A stretch of 64,000 nt of DNA from Solea solea. Its lineage: Eukaryota > Chordata > Actinopteri > Pleuronectiformes > Soleidae. The translations under genes and the position numbers were made by a program. The notes beneath the pieces are model-generated. The model was given only the letters and a program-made list of their open reading frames with translations. It was not told where the DNA came from and searched no databases. Below, piece after piece: positions 36,889 through 48,526 of this stretch (position 1 is its first letter; each line of letters starts with the position of its first letter). The stretch lies in the NCBI RefSeq assembly GCF_958295425.1, contig NC_081136.1:27146077-27210076 (forward strand), written 5' to 3'.

Positions 36889-36924
36889 TTTCTGTCTCCC
36901 TTCTCCTCCTCCTTTTTTTTCCAG

Positions 36925-37119
36925 GATGTCTTCCAAGCGACCAGCCTCTCCATATGGGGGGACAGATGGAGAGGTAACCATGGCAACCAGCAGACAGCGA
37001 GTGGAGGATGAGGAGACTGAGGGACTGAGCAGTGTCATCCACCTCCCCCTGGCCTCCTACTGCAGCAAGGTGTCCCCTCGCTCGCCCCCCAACCGCATCT
37101 TGGACAGCCCCCCAACATG
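36925..37119 (+). CDS. sox5: sox5 second coding exon (N-terminal region, [11 protein letters not shown]...)
   Basis: Acceptor CCAG ends at 36924 behind a T-rich tract. The exon starts with the G completing Arg13, then ATG at 36926. The protein opens [20 protein letters not shown], nearly identical to vertebrate SOX5 ([19 protein letters not shown]), followed by an acidic stretch (VEDEETEG) and HLPL, also present in mammalian SOX5. The last 17 or so codons ([16 protein letters not shown]) are Pro-rich and do not resemble the mammalian segment at this place. The strong donor ATG/GTAAGG at 37120 leaves a two-base codon remainder; an internal AAG/GTGTCC at 37070 would end the exon after codon 48 in phase 0. 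The second start, ATG 36926, is used by shorter mammalian isoforms, so an alternative promoter in intron 1 is possible. The N-terminal region has no enzymatic domain. Confidence 0.93.
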
Positions 37120-39149
37120 GTAAGGACAGCCACCACTTTATTGCTCCATCTGGCTCAGTGTTTCTGTGGCGAAGGCACCTACCTTTGGGTGACTGTTCTT
37201 GAGCACTTACTCTGGATTATGCATGTTAACATGTGCAATGCTGAGATGATGTTTTCCTCAGGACATTTCCTGTAGCTTGTGGCGTTGCTTTAAAATACAG
37301 CTGGGTTTTCACATTGGGTGATTGGTCATATAATAAAAAAAAAAGTTCATCACGTCATTTAAAGTTGCATAACTCGGTCAACTCAGTAATAAAAGCTTTT
37401 TTTTATCTGATGCTTACTGATAATATACTGCCATAAATTCTATACCTAGAAAAGATTGAAAACAAAACACTCCCTACAACGTTGTCGGTGTCACAATAAT
37501 CCAGGATTATCTGATTCACAGTTATATTGCAAACAAGAGCCACTTATGTCTAATTCAGCATAATTTAATGGTGACAGGTTGCTTAAATGTTAACATACTG
37601 TATATAGACTCAACTCAGAACTCAAGTCAGAGCCCATTGCAGACGTGTAATATCAAATTATATCCCCCAAAGCATAAAGGAAACCGAGTTCTAAAACTTA
37701 CTGTGGGATTATCCTGTCGAATAATTATACCGCAGATAATAATAACAATAGTATAAAAATTCATTAATATCACCTTTTTGTGTTGCTTCAGTCATTTTTG
37801 GTCTCTTTAACACTGTGCTCTTCATAAACGTGTATAGTACAATGACATCTTCAAGTTTTGTCTGCAGTCCCGGTCACTGGCTACTTGGCTTTCAACTCTC
37901 TTCCTCCATTGGCTCCCTGCCTTTGGCTTTGTATCCCGTGAGGTCGTTTGCCTGTGTGTGTGTTTGAGAGTTTTCACATTGAAAGTGACCCCCCTGCAGG
38001 CCACAGACACTAGATCAGATTATGTTCAGGATAATCCTGACCCCTTCAGCCTAACAGAAGGGGAAAATCAGTGCTGTAATCAAAGTGCGCCGTGTGACTG
38101 AAAATTACAACCTATTTCTTGTACTAAGTTTTTTGGCCATACTGTTTATTTGTCATCTTCTGAAATGGATACATAATGTAATTTCAGTCATGAAACATGA
38201 TCAGAATTGTGCTGTTTCTAATAAATATCCAGTCCTTTTACAGAGAAATAAAAATAAATGTTTGGGTGTATTGGAAACCTTTATATCAGTATGTTGTTTA
38301 TGTTGTTACCTTTAAGGTCCTCAACACAAAAACCTGCACACATCTCAGCAGTGAGGAAACAAAGTATACAGACATTTATTTAGTGATTCATGATAGAAAT
38401 GAAAAGAGTCAGATTTCTAAAGACGCAGAAATTGACTTTCTCTCTGTGAGTGAAATGCGGTTCGGCACTGAGAGCTCGAGTTATTGTTTTTTTTATTATT
38501 TTGTATTGGCGAAAGAAAAAAAAAATGAAGGTTCAAGGCTACTCTTTGGGAGCACACATGTTTTCGCTTTTATGTGCGCTCCACCAGCCGTTGCCTTGAG
38601 CTGATGCACATTTGCGTGACTGCAAAATGTGAGCCGTTGCAATGAGTCACTTCATGTTTGGATGAAGTGTGACATTGTCCGTGATGCTGAATGTATGGGG
38701 CTCTGTTTTTGTAAGTGCTTTTGTGTGCGCACGTGTGTTCGTACAGTCGCATCTCCCTTATGATGCACTGTAAATAATAGTGTAGACTCTGCTGTATGAT
38801 CTGTGTGTGTATGTGTATACACAGCTTTATTTGGATCGATAGCTGTTAAAAACACGCATGACTTACTTAGCATTTCAGTATGATAACAGGACTGTATTGG
38901 GGTATAAGGGGTTTAGTTCTTTTTCGATTGTTGGCCAAAGATAAATTTGACTATCCACCATAGGAAAAATATGTTTAACCTTTTGGAGTCGTGTGTTCAA
39001 AGATTTTTTTTTCTGTTTTTGCTCTGTGTGTGTTTCGGTGTCTGTGCTTCACCCTTACCTCGATACACACCTTGTCAGAGCAGCGCTCTGATAACGACTG
39101 GCGACCTTTCCCCCCATACTGATGATAAAACAATGAAGCCGTGCTTAGG

Positions 39150-39245
39150 AGCTGTAATGGAAAGCTAATTCTGTAATTAGCCCACTGATTAGCCCGCAGG
39201 CTCCTCCCACGATGGACTCTGCATGTGTGGCAGGTGCCAACTGTA
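39150..39245. promoter_or_regulatory. candidate enhancer in sox5 intron 2
   Basis: TAATTA at 39174 with nearby CTAATT and GATTAG words in unique sequence between simple repeats. Confidence 0.22.
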
Positions 39246-39899
39246 AACCAAAGTCCTGGGGCCATGAGGGAGCACACACACACACACACAAACAGGTTAT
39301 CTGTTGGAGTTAAGGACAGTGATTAGATTATCTCTGATATCATTTAGATATATTTATCCTTTAAATCTGCACTATATAAAATACAAAACATTCACAATCA
39401 TTACTGTCATTAAGTATGTTAATATCCTCAAACTGACACATGGCTGCTTTCTCGTCCGTCCGTTCGTTCACAGATGAGAGGAAACAGTGCTGATAGGTGT
39501 GTTTGTTTGTTTGTTGGGGGCGAGGATGGAGAGACTCATATGCAGCATATTAGATGAAGTCGTGAGCAGGATATGTGTGGTATGGGCTTGGGCTTATCCG
39601 GCTGCCTCTTTGGCATGTTGTAAGATGTGTGTTAAGTTTTTCAATCCCTTTGCAGCTGACAGTCAGTGGGGGGAGTGGATGAATTAAAGTAAAGTAAAAA
39701 AAAAAAAAAGAGAGATGGAGAGGGGGGAGAGGAGATTTACAGCGAGGCGGGGGTGTCAGTGGTAGTGGGGTGTGGGGGTCTCTCTCTCACTCTCTCTCTC
39801 TCTCTCCCAGGGCAATTGTTGTGAAGTGATAGGGGGAAGTAAATGGCTCATTGGTGATAGGTTGACTTAGAAGTGAGGCAGTGAAGGGAGAGAGAGGAT

Positions 39900-39914
39900 G
39901 GGGGGGGGGGGGGG
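39900..39914 (+). repeat. G15 homopolymer
   Basis: Fifteen consecutive G, after a G-rich block at 39715-39780 and a TC run at 39780-39808. Likely to be length-variable or error-prone. Confidence 0.9.
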
Positions 39915-42900
39915 ATTACAGCTTTATCTTGTCATAGTAAATTAACACGGCAGCGGAGAAGTGCTCAGCTACACACTGACCTCTTCATCCCGCCCGCCTC
40001 GCCTGCCTGCTCAGCTTTGGCCCAGCCGCTTTACCTGTCTGCTGCAGCTGCACAGCTACACATGCTCACACACATAGGTTTTTTTAAAGCGTGAAATGTG
40101 TTGAATTATTCAATTTTTAAAATTTTTGTTTTTGTGCTCTGTATAGGAATAGTGCCGCTCATAGAGTAATGGTTTGCAAATGACTGTAGTTTAGCTAAAA
40201 GGGTGTTTCACTAAATGCGAAGTTCTTGCAGTGCAGCTTGACTGGCTGAGAGCAGCTCAGTTCACATGGCTGATGGGAAAGATTTTAGCAGCTTTTTAGT
40301 TGAGGTCAGCCATCAACACAACCAATCCACAATGCACCTGCAGTTATTAAAGGATACATTTTTAACTATGTGACAGAAACCAAATCTACATCCGCACAAA
40401 ACAAAACATAATAACGTTTAAACCACACTACATGCTCAAATCTTTGTTTCTCAATATCTTTCTTACTCGATTGTATTTGTTTAGGTGTTTCATATTTGTG
40501 TTTTTGCAGCCTCTCACAGAAAAAAACGTTTTCACATCAGGCCGAGGCAACCATCTTCTTTTATGAACATGTTAAAGGACAAACACTAATTATTTCAATA
40601 ACAGGCAAGATGCACGTGAAGGCAATACGAACGCATAAAGGCATTATGTCTTCATTTTCCACAGGCCTTCTCTTTCCTTCTTTTTGTATAATTTGTATGT
40701 GTGACTTTGTGTGTGTGTGTGTGTGCGTGCGTATGTGCTCATGAATTTGACAGATTTAACACAGTCATTGAGCAGTCTTGAGACACAGTGGTCACACTTA
40801 ATTTCTCATGCCAGTGATGCACTAATTAATCAACACACGCTTTCCTGTCAACAGAGAAGGGTGTGGTAAAATTTACTGGCATGCATTTTAACCAAACTGA
40901 TATTTAAAATACAGAAAATACAGCTGTGTGTTTTTAGATAAGGAAAGGAAAAGACTGTAATTCCTAGACAATAAGTGGACGATTAGGACATTAGGAACCC
41001 TTTAACGACGCAGCAGCAATTATTAGATTATTAAATAACTGAACAGAAGTTTCAAGTCAAAACTCACAATCTGAGTTTTAGTATGGCATGTAAATGGATT
41101 TGTGTCTATGTGCATGTGTGTTTGTGTATTTGGCAGTGCGCTAGAGGTGTGCTAAGTATATGTCATGAAGATTGGCAGCACTGGCGTGGAGTTAAGTCTT
41201 TGCTTCCCTGCAGGGGTGATCAGTGTCATCCTTTTGGTGTGTATCTGTGTGTATGTATTTTAGCTTAGCAACTGTTCCCTGTTCTTCCCACCGCCACCTT
41301 GTCCATGCCTTGATCCACGACGACACACGCGTGTCAAATATTGTTTTTTTGCCCTTACACCTTGCACAGTCTGAGAGCAGGACTAGAGGGATAAAGAGTT
41401 TTTTTTTCCTTCTGTTGGGCAATAGTGGAGGAGGAAGGGAAGAAGACGGAGGAATAAAAAAAGAAAGAACTGCAGCATCTGTGCTGGCTGTAGGAAAAGA
41501 AATTGTGTTTTGAATTTTTTTTTTCACTCTCTTTTTCTGGCAAGAGTTAAGTGTTTTTAAACCAACATCCCCTCACAGATGAGCTTAAGAAGACAAAAGT
41601 TGTTTAATTCGGTTCCATTGCAGAGGCAGTAAAAGGATAAAGAGAGTAAGGCGCAATTTTTACTTTGTTCCAGTCATTTGGAAGAGAATTGACATCTGCA
41701 AACTAAAGGCAGAACCGCCCACACTGCCAGCCTGCCACATCTAGTACATATAAATACATGCATGCAGGGACTCACACATTTGTACACACACCTACAGGCT
41801 ATGTACACACACAGTGGCACACATATATGCACAGAAATGGCAGAGACCTGCTCAGGGAGGAGGGCATGAACGGATCCAGAGTATTCAGAGTTTGTGTTTG
41901 TACTTATGAATAAATGCATTTTGATGAGAAAAGTTTTCCAGCCAGTTTTAGTGCAGGAGCAACCAAACATGTCTCTGCACACACGTCAGTTGAGTGACAC
42001 CAGTTTACAGTTGAAGGCCTGTCTTTCGTCTTGTTTTTTTGATCCTGCTGCCTTGGACTTTGCTGTGCAAGTCGCCAGCAAGGCACATGGATTACATGTT
42101 GGGACGTTGATCGAGGGGGGAATAATAATCATAACCCATTTAAGTTGCCTTTGGGATAAGGCTGTCTGTGTGACTTCACACATAAATAATGTCATGGGCC
42201 CTAATGTACCAGGTCTTTGAAGAAGCCACGGCTCCCTGCTAATTCCCTTTGATTGGGAAATGACCTTCATTGTTGGATGCGATGTGATGACATCTCCCTG
42301 GCAGCTGTTTGACAGAGAAGAAAGATCCGAAACCTCCCCACCCCCCCAACTCCACCAGCCTCCCCTCCTCCCCTCTCCATCTTCCTCCCATATTCTTGTT
42401 CTGTTTGTTTTGTTTGCGCGACATCTTTCTCAAAAGAAAGAGTGTGGTTGTTTTAAGTAGGCGCTGGATTAGATAAATGGGATGTGACAGGTGTGACCGC
42501 TGCCTTCCAGATGCCTGCCTTCCTCTCTCTCTCTCTTTATTTCTGTATCTCTCCGTCAACTCGCTCTCACTTCTTTCCTCTAATTACATTGCCCCTGTCT
42601 CTCTCCTTCTCCTTTTTTTTTATGTCTGTCTGTCTTCGAGTTCTACCTGCTTACACTCCGTCTCTCTTTCTCCCTTTTTCTTTCTCTGTAACTGGGTACA
42701 TATGCATGTTGTGCCAGAGCTGATGCAACTTCTAATCATAAAGCTGCTCATTTGAAGTCTGAATTTCCCTAATATTAAGAACAGGAGAGGGTAAAAGGAG
42801 AAAGTAAGACAGGTTAGCAAGAGGAGAAAAGTGAAGTCCTGAGACACTGTTCTAGTGCCACACAGCCCTCAGCTGGTGAGTTTGCAGTCTCAACATCAAC

Positions 42901-44894
42901 TGACCGAAGACTCATTGCCCTATCATGCAGTAAATATTCACCCACTACTGCTGTGTCATCACTGTCACACTCTGTCCCTCTATTACAATGCATGTGCAAG
43001 AGAAGTGCAAGAAGAGAATTTGTGAATTATTGAGCGAGCCAACATCTCCGGGCGAGTGTGGAAATACACAAACCTGAGAAGAGAGAAAGTCAGTGAAGTG
43101 CAGAAAACGCCAAGTGATCATGGTCTTCTACCTGACAATGAAAGCATTGTCAATATTAAAAGCCTCTGTGTGACTTTATTCTGTCAGTTAAGCACAGAGG
43201 AATGATTTGAGACCTTGTTTCGAGGGGTTTTCAGCTGAAGTGATCACTTTGATGAAGAAAAAGCTCGACCTACTGAATAGAAAATAAAAGCAACTGAAGT
43301 TATCTGGGCTCTAAATGACTTCACTATGAACTGTGATCCAAGTTCCACCTCCACCATCAGCCTTTGAGTTAATGATTAGAAGACCTTCCTCACCCTTAAT
43401 ACGCTATAATGTCATTCATTCAAATGGAATGTGCCACAGTCTTCCTGTCTCACTCAGAAGCAAACTCACACACACAGTTTCACACACACACGCCCACACA
43501 GACTGACAGAGGTACTGTATATGTGCGGTGCTGTCCCAGGTGGTGTGTTTCATACTGTAGCCAGATTAGCCAAAGATTAACCCTGTGGACCATTGACCCT
43601 CGTGTCTGCAAAGGGCTGAATTAACAGACTGGTTGGCTGATTGACTTACTGACTCACTTATTTCTGTAATTAAATGGCAACGCACGCACGCACACTTCAA
43701 CGCATATGCTTGGATAAGTGATGCCATACATATTTGTATGTCTGTCAATGCATTCAGAGCATATGTACTGTTCTTGGTGCTCATCAAACATGTATGTGGA
43801 CAAAGAGATGATGTGGGTGCTCAGACAGAGCTCAGCCTGCCTTCGCTCACAGCTTCACTCTAAATTCAGCTGAGTCGGTTTTATTGAGTCAAAGACTTAA
43901 GATGCTCAAAGTTACTTACGCTCAATTCCTGACATGTTTTATTCTTTGTCGTTCTGTTTGTATTCTGTCCTCTGTCTTCTGACATTTTAACTAAAGACCC
44001 GACGCAACTTAACTCAAAGACAGAAATTGTATCAATAAAAAATAACTAAACAAGAAGAACTACTCCTCCTCCCTTTTAATAGGTAAAAAATTTGAATTTG
44101 AAATCAAATGTTTTTCCACTAATAAAGGTTACCCAAACAAAACTTATTTTCTTTTTACAACTAGTCACAAACTGCTCTCATACATGTAGTACATAACGCT
44201 GTAGAGTTTAGGCCCAAGCCCAAAAAGTTAAACATCTGATTGTTTATAGTCCATAATAAATTAGGCTAGTTATTCATCATGACAGCTGGGCAAAAGCAAA
44301 AAAATGTATGTTCTATTTTGTTGCTAGACTGATTTTTAGTCATTGTGATTTTCCCGTGTTTTCCTTTCAGATGTTTGTGAAAATGTTTTGACTCTGCTCC
44401 AAAGCTTTGTTCCTTGGAAAGGGATCTATTTTTTTTTCGTAATTCTCGTTTTTTTTATGCAGTTTCATCTAAAGCATTAATTGTTACGAATCCTAGGACA
44501 AAAATTGCACACAACTGCAACTTGGGTTCAGCGGCGTTGGACGTCCTTCAGAGGCGAGCTGTCAAAGACTTTGTAATGTAGAGATAGCCTGACTCTAAGA
44601 GTGTGCGGAGTCCTTTGCTGTTGTTTGATGTGTTTGTTCTGTCAAGTACCTCCAAGTCAGTCAAATGCAGATTCCAGGGAATGTGATAGGAAAAAAGGGA
44701 GAAGTAAACTTGAGAAACTTGAGAAAACTGGCTAGCGATGAAAGTTATTTGCATTGAGTTAAGGGAAGGGGAGAATAAAGGGAGGATGGAGATAATGAGT
44801 GGGTGTATGCCAGCTCCTCCCCCACTTAGTCTTAACTTTTTCTGATTTTTGTCATTAAACTTTCTTCACCTTGCCTCTCCTCTCCTCCCCTCAG

Positions 44895-45117
44895 GACCAG
44901 GACGGCATTAAGGGCAACTCTCTGAGTCCTTACGCCCAACACAATTCTACCTCACCAGGCAAAGAGGACGGTGGAGGCGGGGGACGGCCCTGCAGTGACG
45001 GGGGCTTGGCCACAGGCACTTTGGGCACCCCCGAGAGACGCAAGGGCAGCCTGGCAGATGTGGTGGACACACTGAAACAACGCAAGATGGAGGAGCTGAT
45101 CAAGAATGAGCCAGAAG
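44895..45117 (+). CDS. sox5: sox5 third visible coding exon (conserved pre-coiled-coil block)
   Basis: Acceptor CTCAG at 44894 follows a long CT tract with a candidate branch point near 44833 (CTTAAC). The frame starts with a full codon: [20 protein letters not shown], matching [20 protein letters not shown] of mammalian SOX5. A Gly-rich linker with GGGGG follows. Then comes the SoxD hallmark [20 protein letters not shown], and the exon closes with [11 protein letters not shown], all identical to SOX5. SOX6 differs here (KKLEEMTRTEQE), which is why I call sox5. The exon ends GAAG with donor GTCAGT at 45118, leaving one base, compatible with the mammalian E-E-TPSIEKLL continuation. The block lies just N-terminal to the first leucine-zipper/Q-box coiled coil used for SoxD dimerisation, which is outside the window. 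A second AG six bases downstream (44900) is a possible tandem acceptor. Confidence 0.95.
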
Positions 45118-46994
45118 GTCAGTGATGAAAGAGGATGCTTGTGCAGGCCAGATGTGTGATCTGCAACTCCCTGCCATCTCTCTGGCTCTGTGTTGCTTTT
45201 TTATCACATTCTCTTCTTCTTTCTTTCTGTCTTGTTTTCTCTATGGCTCTCCCTCTCTCTGTCTGTCTGTTATGAACCCACACACATTCAGATGAGAGGC
45301 TAGCCTTTGTTTTTCCAGCACACAAACAAATAGCAGTTTGGGCCTATTGTCCACCAAGCTTTGCATAATTATTACCACCTGACAAATAAGATATGCATAT
45401 GCATGCATGTGTACAAGTTTGTGTAATGTACACTTGAGCATGTTCAAGGTCTGAAATTGAACTTGAATGTTCTAACAACTCAATTAATGTTTAATTTCAA
45501 GGAGGACACACGTACATGATAATTTATTTTATCTTAATTTCTGAGGATTATACGTAACCTGGCACTCGTCTTTGTTAAACGGCGTCTCAGTCTTTGGATA
45601 AAGACCTCAAACATTGTTGAGGAAGCAAAACCAGATTTATGCCCAAGGCCACATAGATTAGCTTGATCACCCCCCACATTTAATGCTCAAATTTAGCCCT
45701 GGGCAAACAGTTGGATTTAGGAAAAGATACAGAATCAGCCCATGGCCAAGTCTTTTTTTCTTTTCTTTTTTTGCTGGGCAGATAAATGTGAGCTCAAATC
45801 ACTTTGAAATACATGGTAGTGATAATCTGATAAGGGCATCACCAACAGGTGCCATTCATTCAGTGCTTTATTGGTGGAGAATTATTTTGAGTGCTACACA
45901 TGGTCAGTGACAGTATCCCAACAGGTCCCTGAAACTGGTAGCACTCTGATGCCTTTAAGAGCACTTAAGCCACGATTGGGTAATGGTGTTGTGGTGTAGG
46001 TTTGACTACAGAACCCAATCTGCCCAACTATATTTTTAAACTGATCCCCTTAAATGAAATCTGATCTCTGTTAGACCTGACTTAAAAACAACCAAAGATA
46101 TTAAGACCACATATAATTAATGTAGTCAAACTGAATAGACCTTAATTTGAAAAGGACATGTAGACTGGCAGCAGCGTTGTATACATTATGTACAAATATA
46201 CCTTTCTTAGCTCTTTCAGCTTTATTTTCCTCTTTGTGAACTGTATGCAGCCTAAACAACTCTGTGCCCACAAGGTGGAAGAATAGTATAGAAATATGTT
46301 CAAATCTACTCGTACTCGTGTGTCTTTGTCTTACCCAGGCTTACATTTCAAGCTGTGATGTGCTAACATTATTTGAAGTCTTTTCTGAAAGCTGTAGAGA
46401 CTGCTGGTCAGCTCTTGCTGTCTGATTGTTTTTATTCCAGTCGATACAGAAGCCTGTTGTGGCACATTTGACAAAAAGAAATACAGAAGGACAGAAAGAA
46501 GAATGAAAGTAAGGAAGACAAAAGGCTGGGCAGCTTGTTGATCTGCACTGTTTTGGGTTGGGGTTTTTTTTACTGCTTAAATGGACCTCATGAACCTGCT
46601 GCACATGGAAAAAAACCAACAAAAATAATGGATCTTTATGAGCCAGTCAGTGCAAAGAGAGCACAATGAGGAGAAGAAAAAGACAGGAGGAATAAGCGAA
46701 AAAGAGAAAAAGCAACGTCTTCACAGAGCCCATTAGCAGAGTGCCACAGTGGTGCGGCATCCAAACCTACCCCAAGCATTATCTGCCCTACGTTTAAATG
46801 AAACGTGCCAACAAAAGGCCCCAGCGCCTCTAGACCCAGCACGCACATACACGCATGCACTCACTCACACACACTCGCACACACTTACACACACAAACCC
46901 TGGCCAGGGGAGAGAAAGGAAGACAGAAAAGACAGGAAAGGAAGAAAAGGGGAGCTGAGAAAAGATGAAAAGACGCTGAAGAGAGAGCATGGAT

Positions 46995-47027
46995 GGGGAT
47001 TGGGGGATTGGGGGGTTGGGGGGGGAG
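46995..47027 (+). repeat. G-quadruplex-forming G-rich motif
   Basis: Four G runs of 4, 5, 6 and 8 are separated by ATT, ATT and TT. This is an ideal short-loop quadruplex motif on the sense strand of sox5 intron 3, arising from a GGGGATT-type tandem repeat. Confidence 0.85.
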
Positions 47028-47049
47028 ACAAGGGGCTGTATTGAACGCA

Positions 47050-47195
47050 AGATAGAAATCCCTTATCTGTGCCCGGCTACCTATTGTTTGGCTGTGTGGC
47101 TCAGAAAGGCCATTAGCAGCAAACAGCAGGTTGGGATGAAAATTTAATGAAGGCTTTAATCATTATGAAAGGCCTGGAATATTACTGCTCTCTCA
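47050..47195. promoter_or_regulatory. candidate enhancer in sox5 intron 3
   Basis: Unique block with CTATTGTTTGG (SOX/FOX-like), AATTTAATGA and TTTAATCATTATGA words, flanked by a G-rich repeat on the left and a TC repeat on the right. Confidence 0.28.
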
Positions 47196-47196
47196 T

Positions 47197-47200
<4 letters not shown>

Positions 47201-47238
<38 letters not shown>
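47201..47238. repeat. (TC)n microsatellite
   Basis: About 18 TC units. Confidence 0.93.
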
Positions 47239-47240
<2 letters not shown>

Positions 47241-48448
47241 TCTGTGTTTCTGTCTCTTACACACTTGCTTCCAGCCGGATCAATGACACACACACACACA
47301 AGCATATTTAGAGTGGAGGAACATTAACATCAGGAAGGATGTGAACAAGAGGCCAAAGACGCAAAATGGGTCAGAAAACGATAAACATCTCAAAACAAAA
47401 GAGAGGCTTGACTTGAAAAAAAACAAAAAACAAGGCAGCCAGAATGCAAGCCATCTCACACACACACACACACACACAAGTATGACTTAAGTTTGAAAGA
47501 TGTAGTTTTGTGTCTGTGGCTAGTGTTGCTCTACTTAGATTAGATGAATGGAGAGTGGTGGATACTAGGTCAGTGTGTGTATTTGTGTGTGTGTGTGCGC
47601 CGTCGAAGCCTTTGGGACCCTGTATACTTGTGTGTAAGTATTTGCATATGTATTTGTGACAGAATGTGAATACACGTGCATGGGTAAGCATTGCATTTGG
47701 CTGAACGCGTATAAGGTGTGTGTGTGTGTACGTGCATGCCTGCGTGAAGGCCTCTAATAAATGACTAGCCATGTTGTCCCCCATGGCCTGGCCCAACCAG
47801 GCTCTACCGCTCTCCTGCTCTCTCCATTCATCTCCTGTCTCACTCCACTGGCCACCTGCTACCCTGGAGATGCACAGTCTCACACAGCAGCACATACGTG
47901 AGCAGACGCACACACATAATCAAACACTCCTACCCACTGTCTTGATAAATTCTTCAGGAGCAACAGGGAGGGGGAAAAAGCACAGATAAAAATGCCATGG
48001 CATAGCCTTGAACGTATACATATATATATGTGTTTGTGTGCATGTCCATGTAGTTATCCGGACCTGAGGCAAGAGGTCGCTTGGAGAGCGGCTCGTGCTC
48101 AAGAGTGTGTGCGTGTCATTATGTAGAATAATGAGAGCAGAGAGCAGAGCAGTGTGGGGGTCACAGGGTCGAGAGGAGAGTTGGTGCTTAAACCCAAGAG
48201 AGATGACTGCATGTGCAGTACACTGGCGGACAGTTCCCTTGGACTTGCCATTTAACCTTGTGTGACCCCTTTGTAATAGAGCAAGGAGTAGTAATCTATC
48301 AGCCCAGCTGTGGAGAATAAAGACATGCAGATAGATAGTTATTTCAATGAAAGAGAAGGGAAATATTGGGAAATAAAAGGAGAAACATCACTAAATGGGG
48401 CACAGATGTTCCTCTTAGCCCCTGGAGTAGTGCCTCCACTGCCCAGGA

Positions 48449-48526
48449 CTCTCCTCTCCTCTCCTCTCCTCTCCTCTCCTCTCCTCTCCTCTCCTCTCCT
48501 CTCCTCTCCTCTTCTCTCCTCTCCTC
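48449..48526. repeat. (CTCCT)15 pentanucleotide array
   Basis: About 15 units of CTCCT with one changed unit (CTTCT at 48511). Homopyrimidine, open in all frames on one strand, so the long frames there are artefacts. Confidence 0.96.

Larger units (their letters stand above)
28095..36924 (+). other. sox5 intron 1 (8.8 kb)
   Basis: It is bounded by GTACGC at 28095 and CCAG ending at 36924. It contains many CA/TG, GA and CTT microsatellites, G-rich stretches (30480-30510; a G run at 32273-32282), CT-rich segments (31260-31370), an enhancer-like unique block (34840-35060), a (TA)n tract near 36287-36312 and the assembly gap at 36689-36888. No open frame in it shows recognisable protein similarity. 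A TATATAAAG at 30854 is the only promoter-like string noticed, and it is weak evidence for an internal start. Confidence 0.8.
37120..44894 (+). other. sox5 intron 2 (7.8 kb), may hide one small exon
   Basis: It is bounded by GTAAGG at 37120 and CTCAG at 44894. It is mostly unique AT-rich sequence with small CA/TG repeats, a G-rich block (39715-39780), a 15-G run (39900-39914) and enhancer-like sequence near 39150-39240. If the 37120 donor is the real one, the phases require an additional exon here of length 3n+1. I read through it and found no segment resembling the missing mammalian SOX5 stretch. Confidence 0.75.

Noticed and set aside
47371..47913. 180-codon open frame on the - strand
   Set aside because: It contains CA-repeat-derived His/Thr/Val/Cys runs and no family motif; it is inside sox5 intron 3 and looks like chance.
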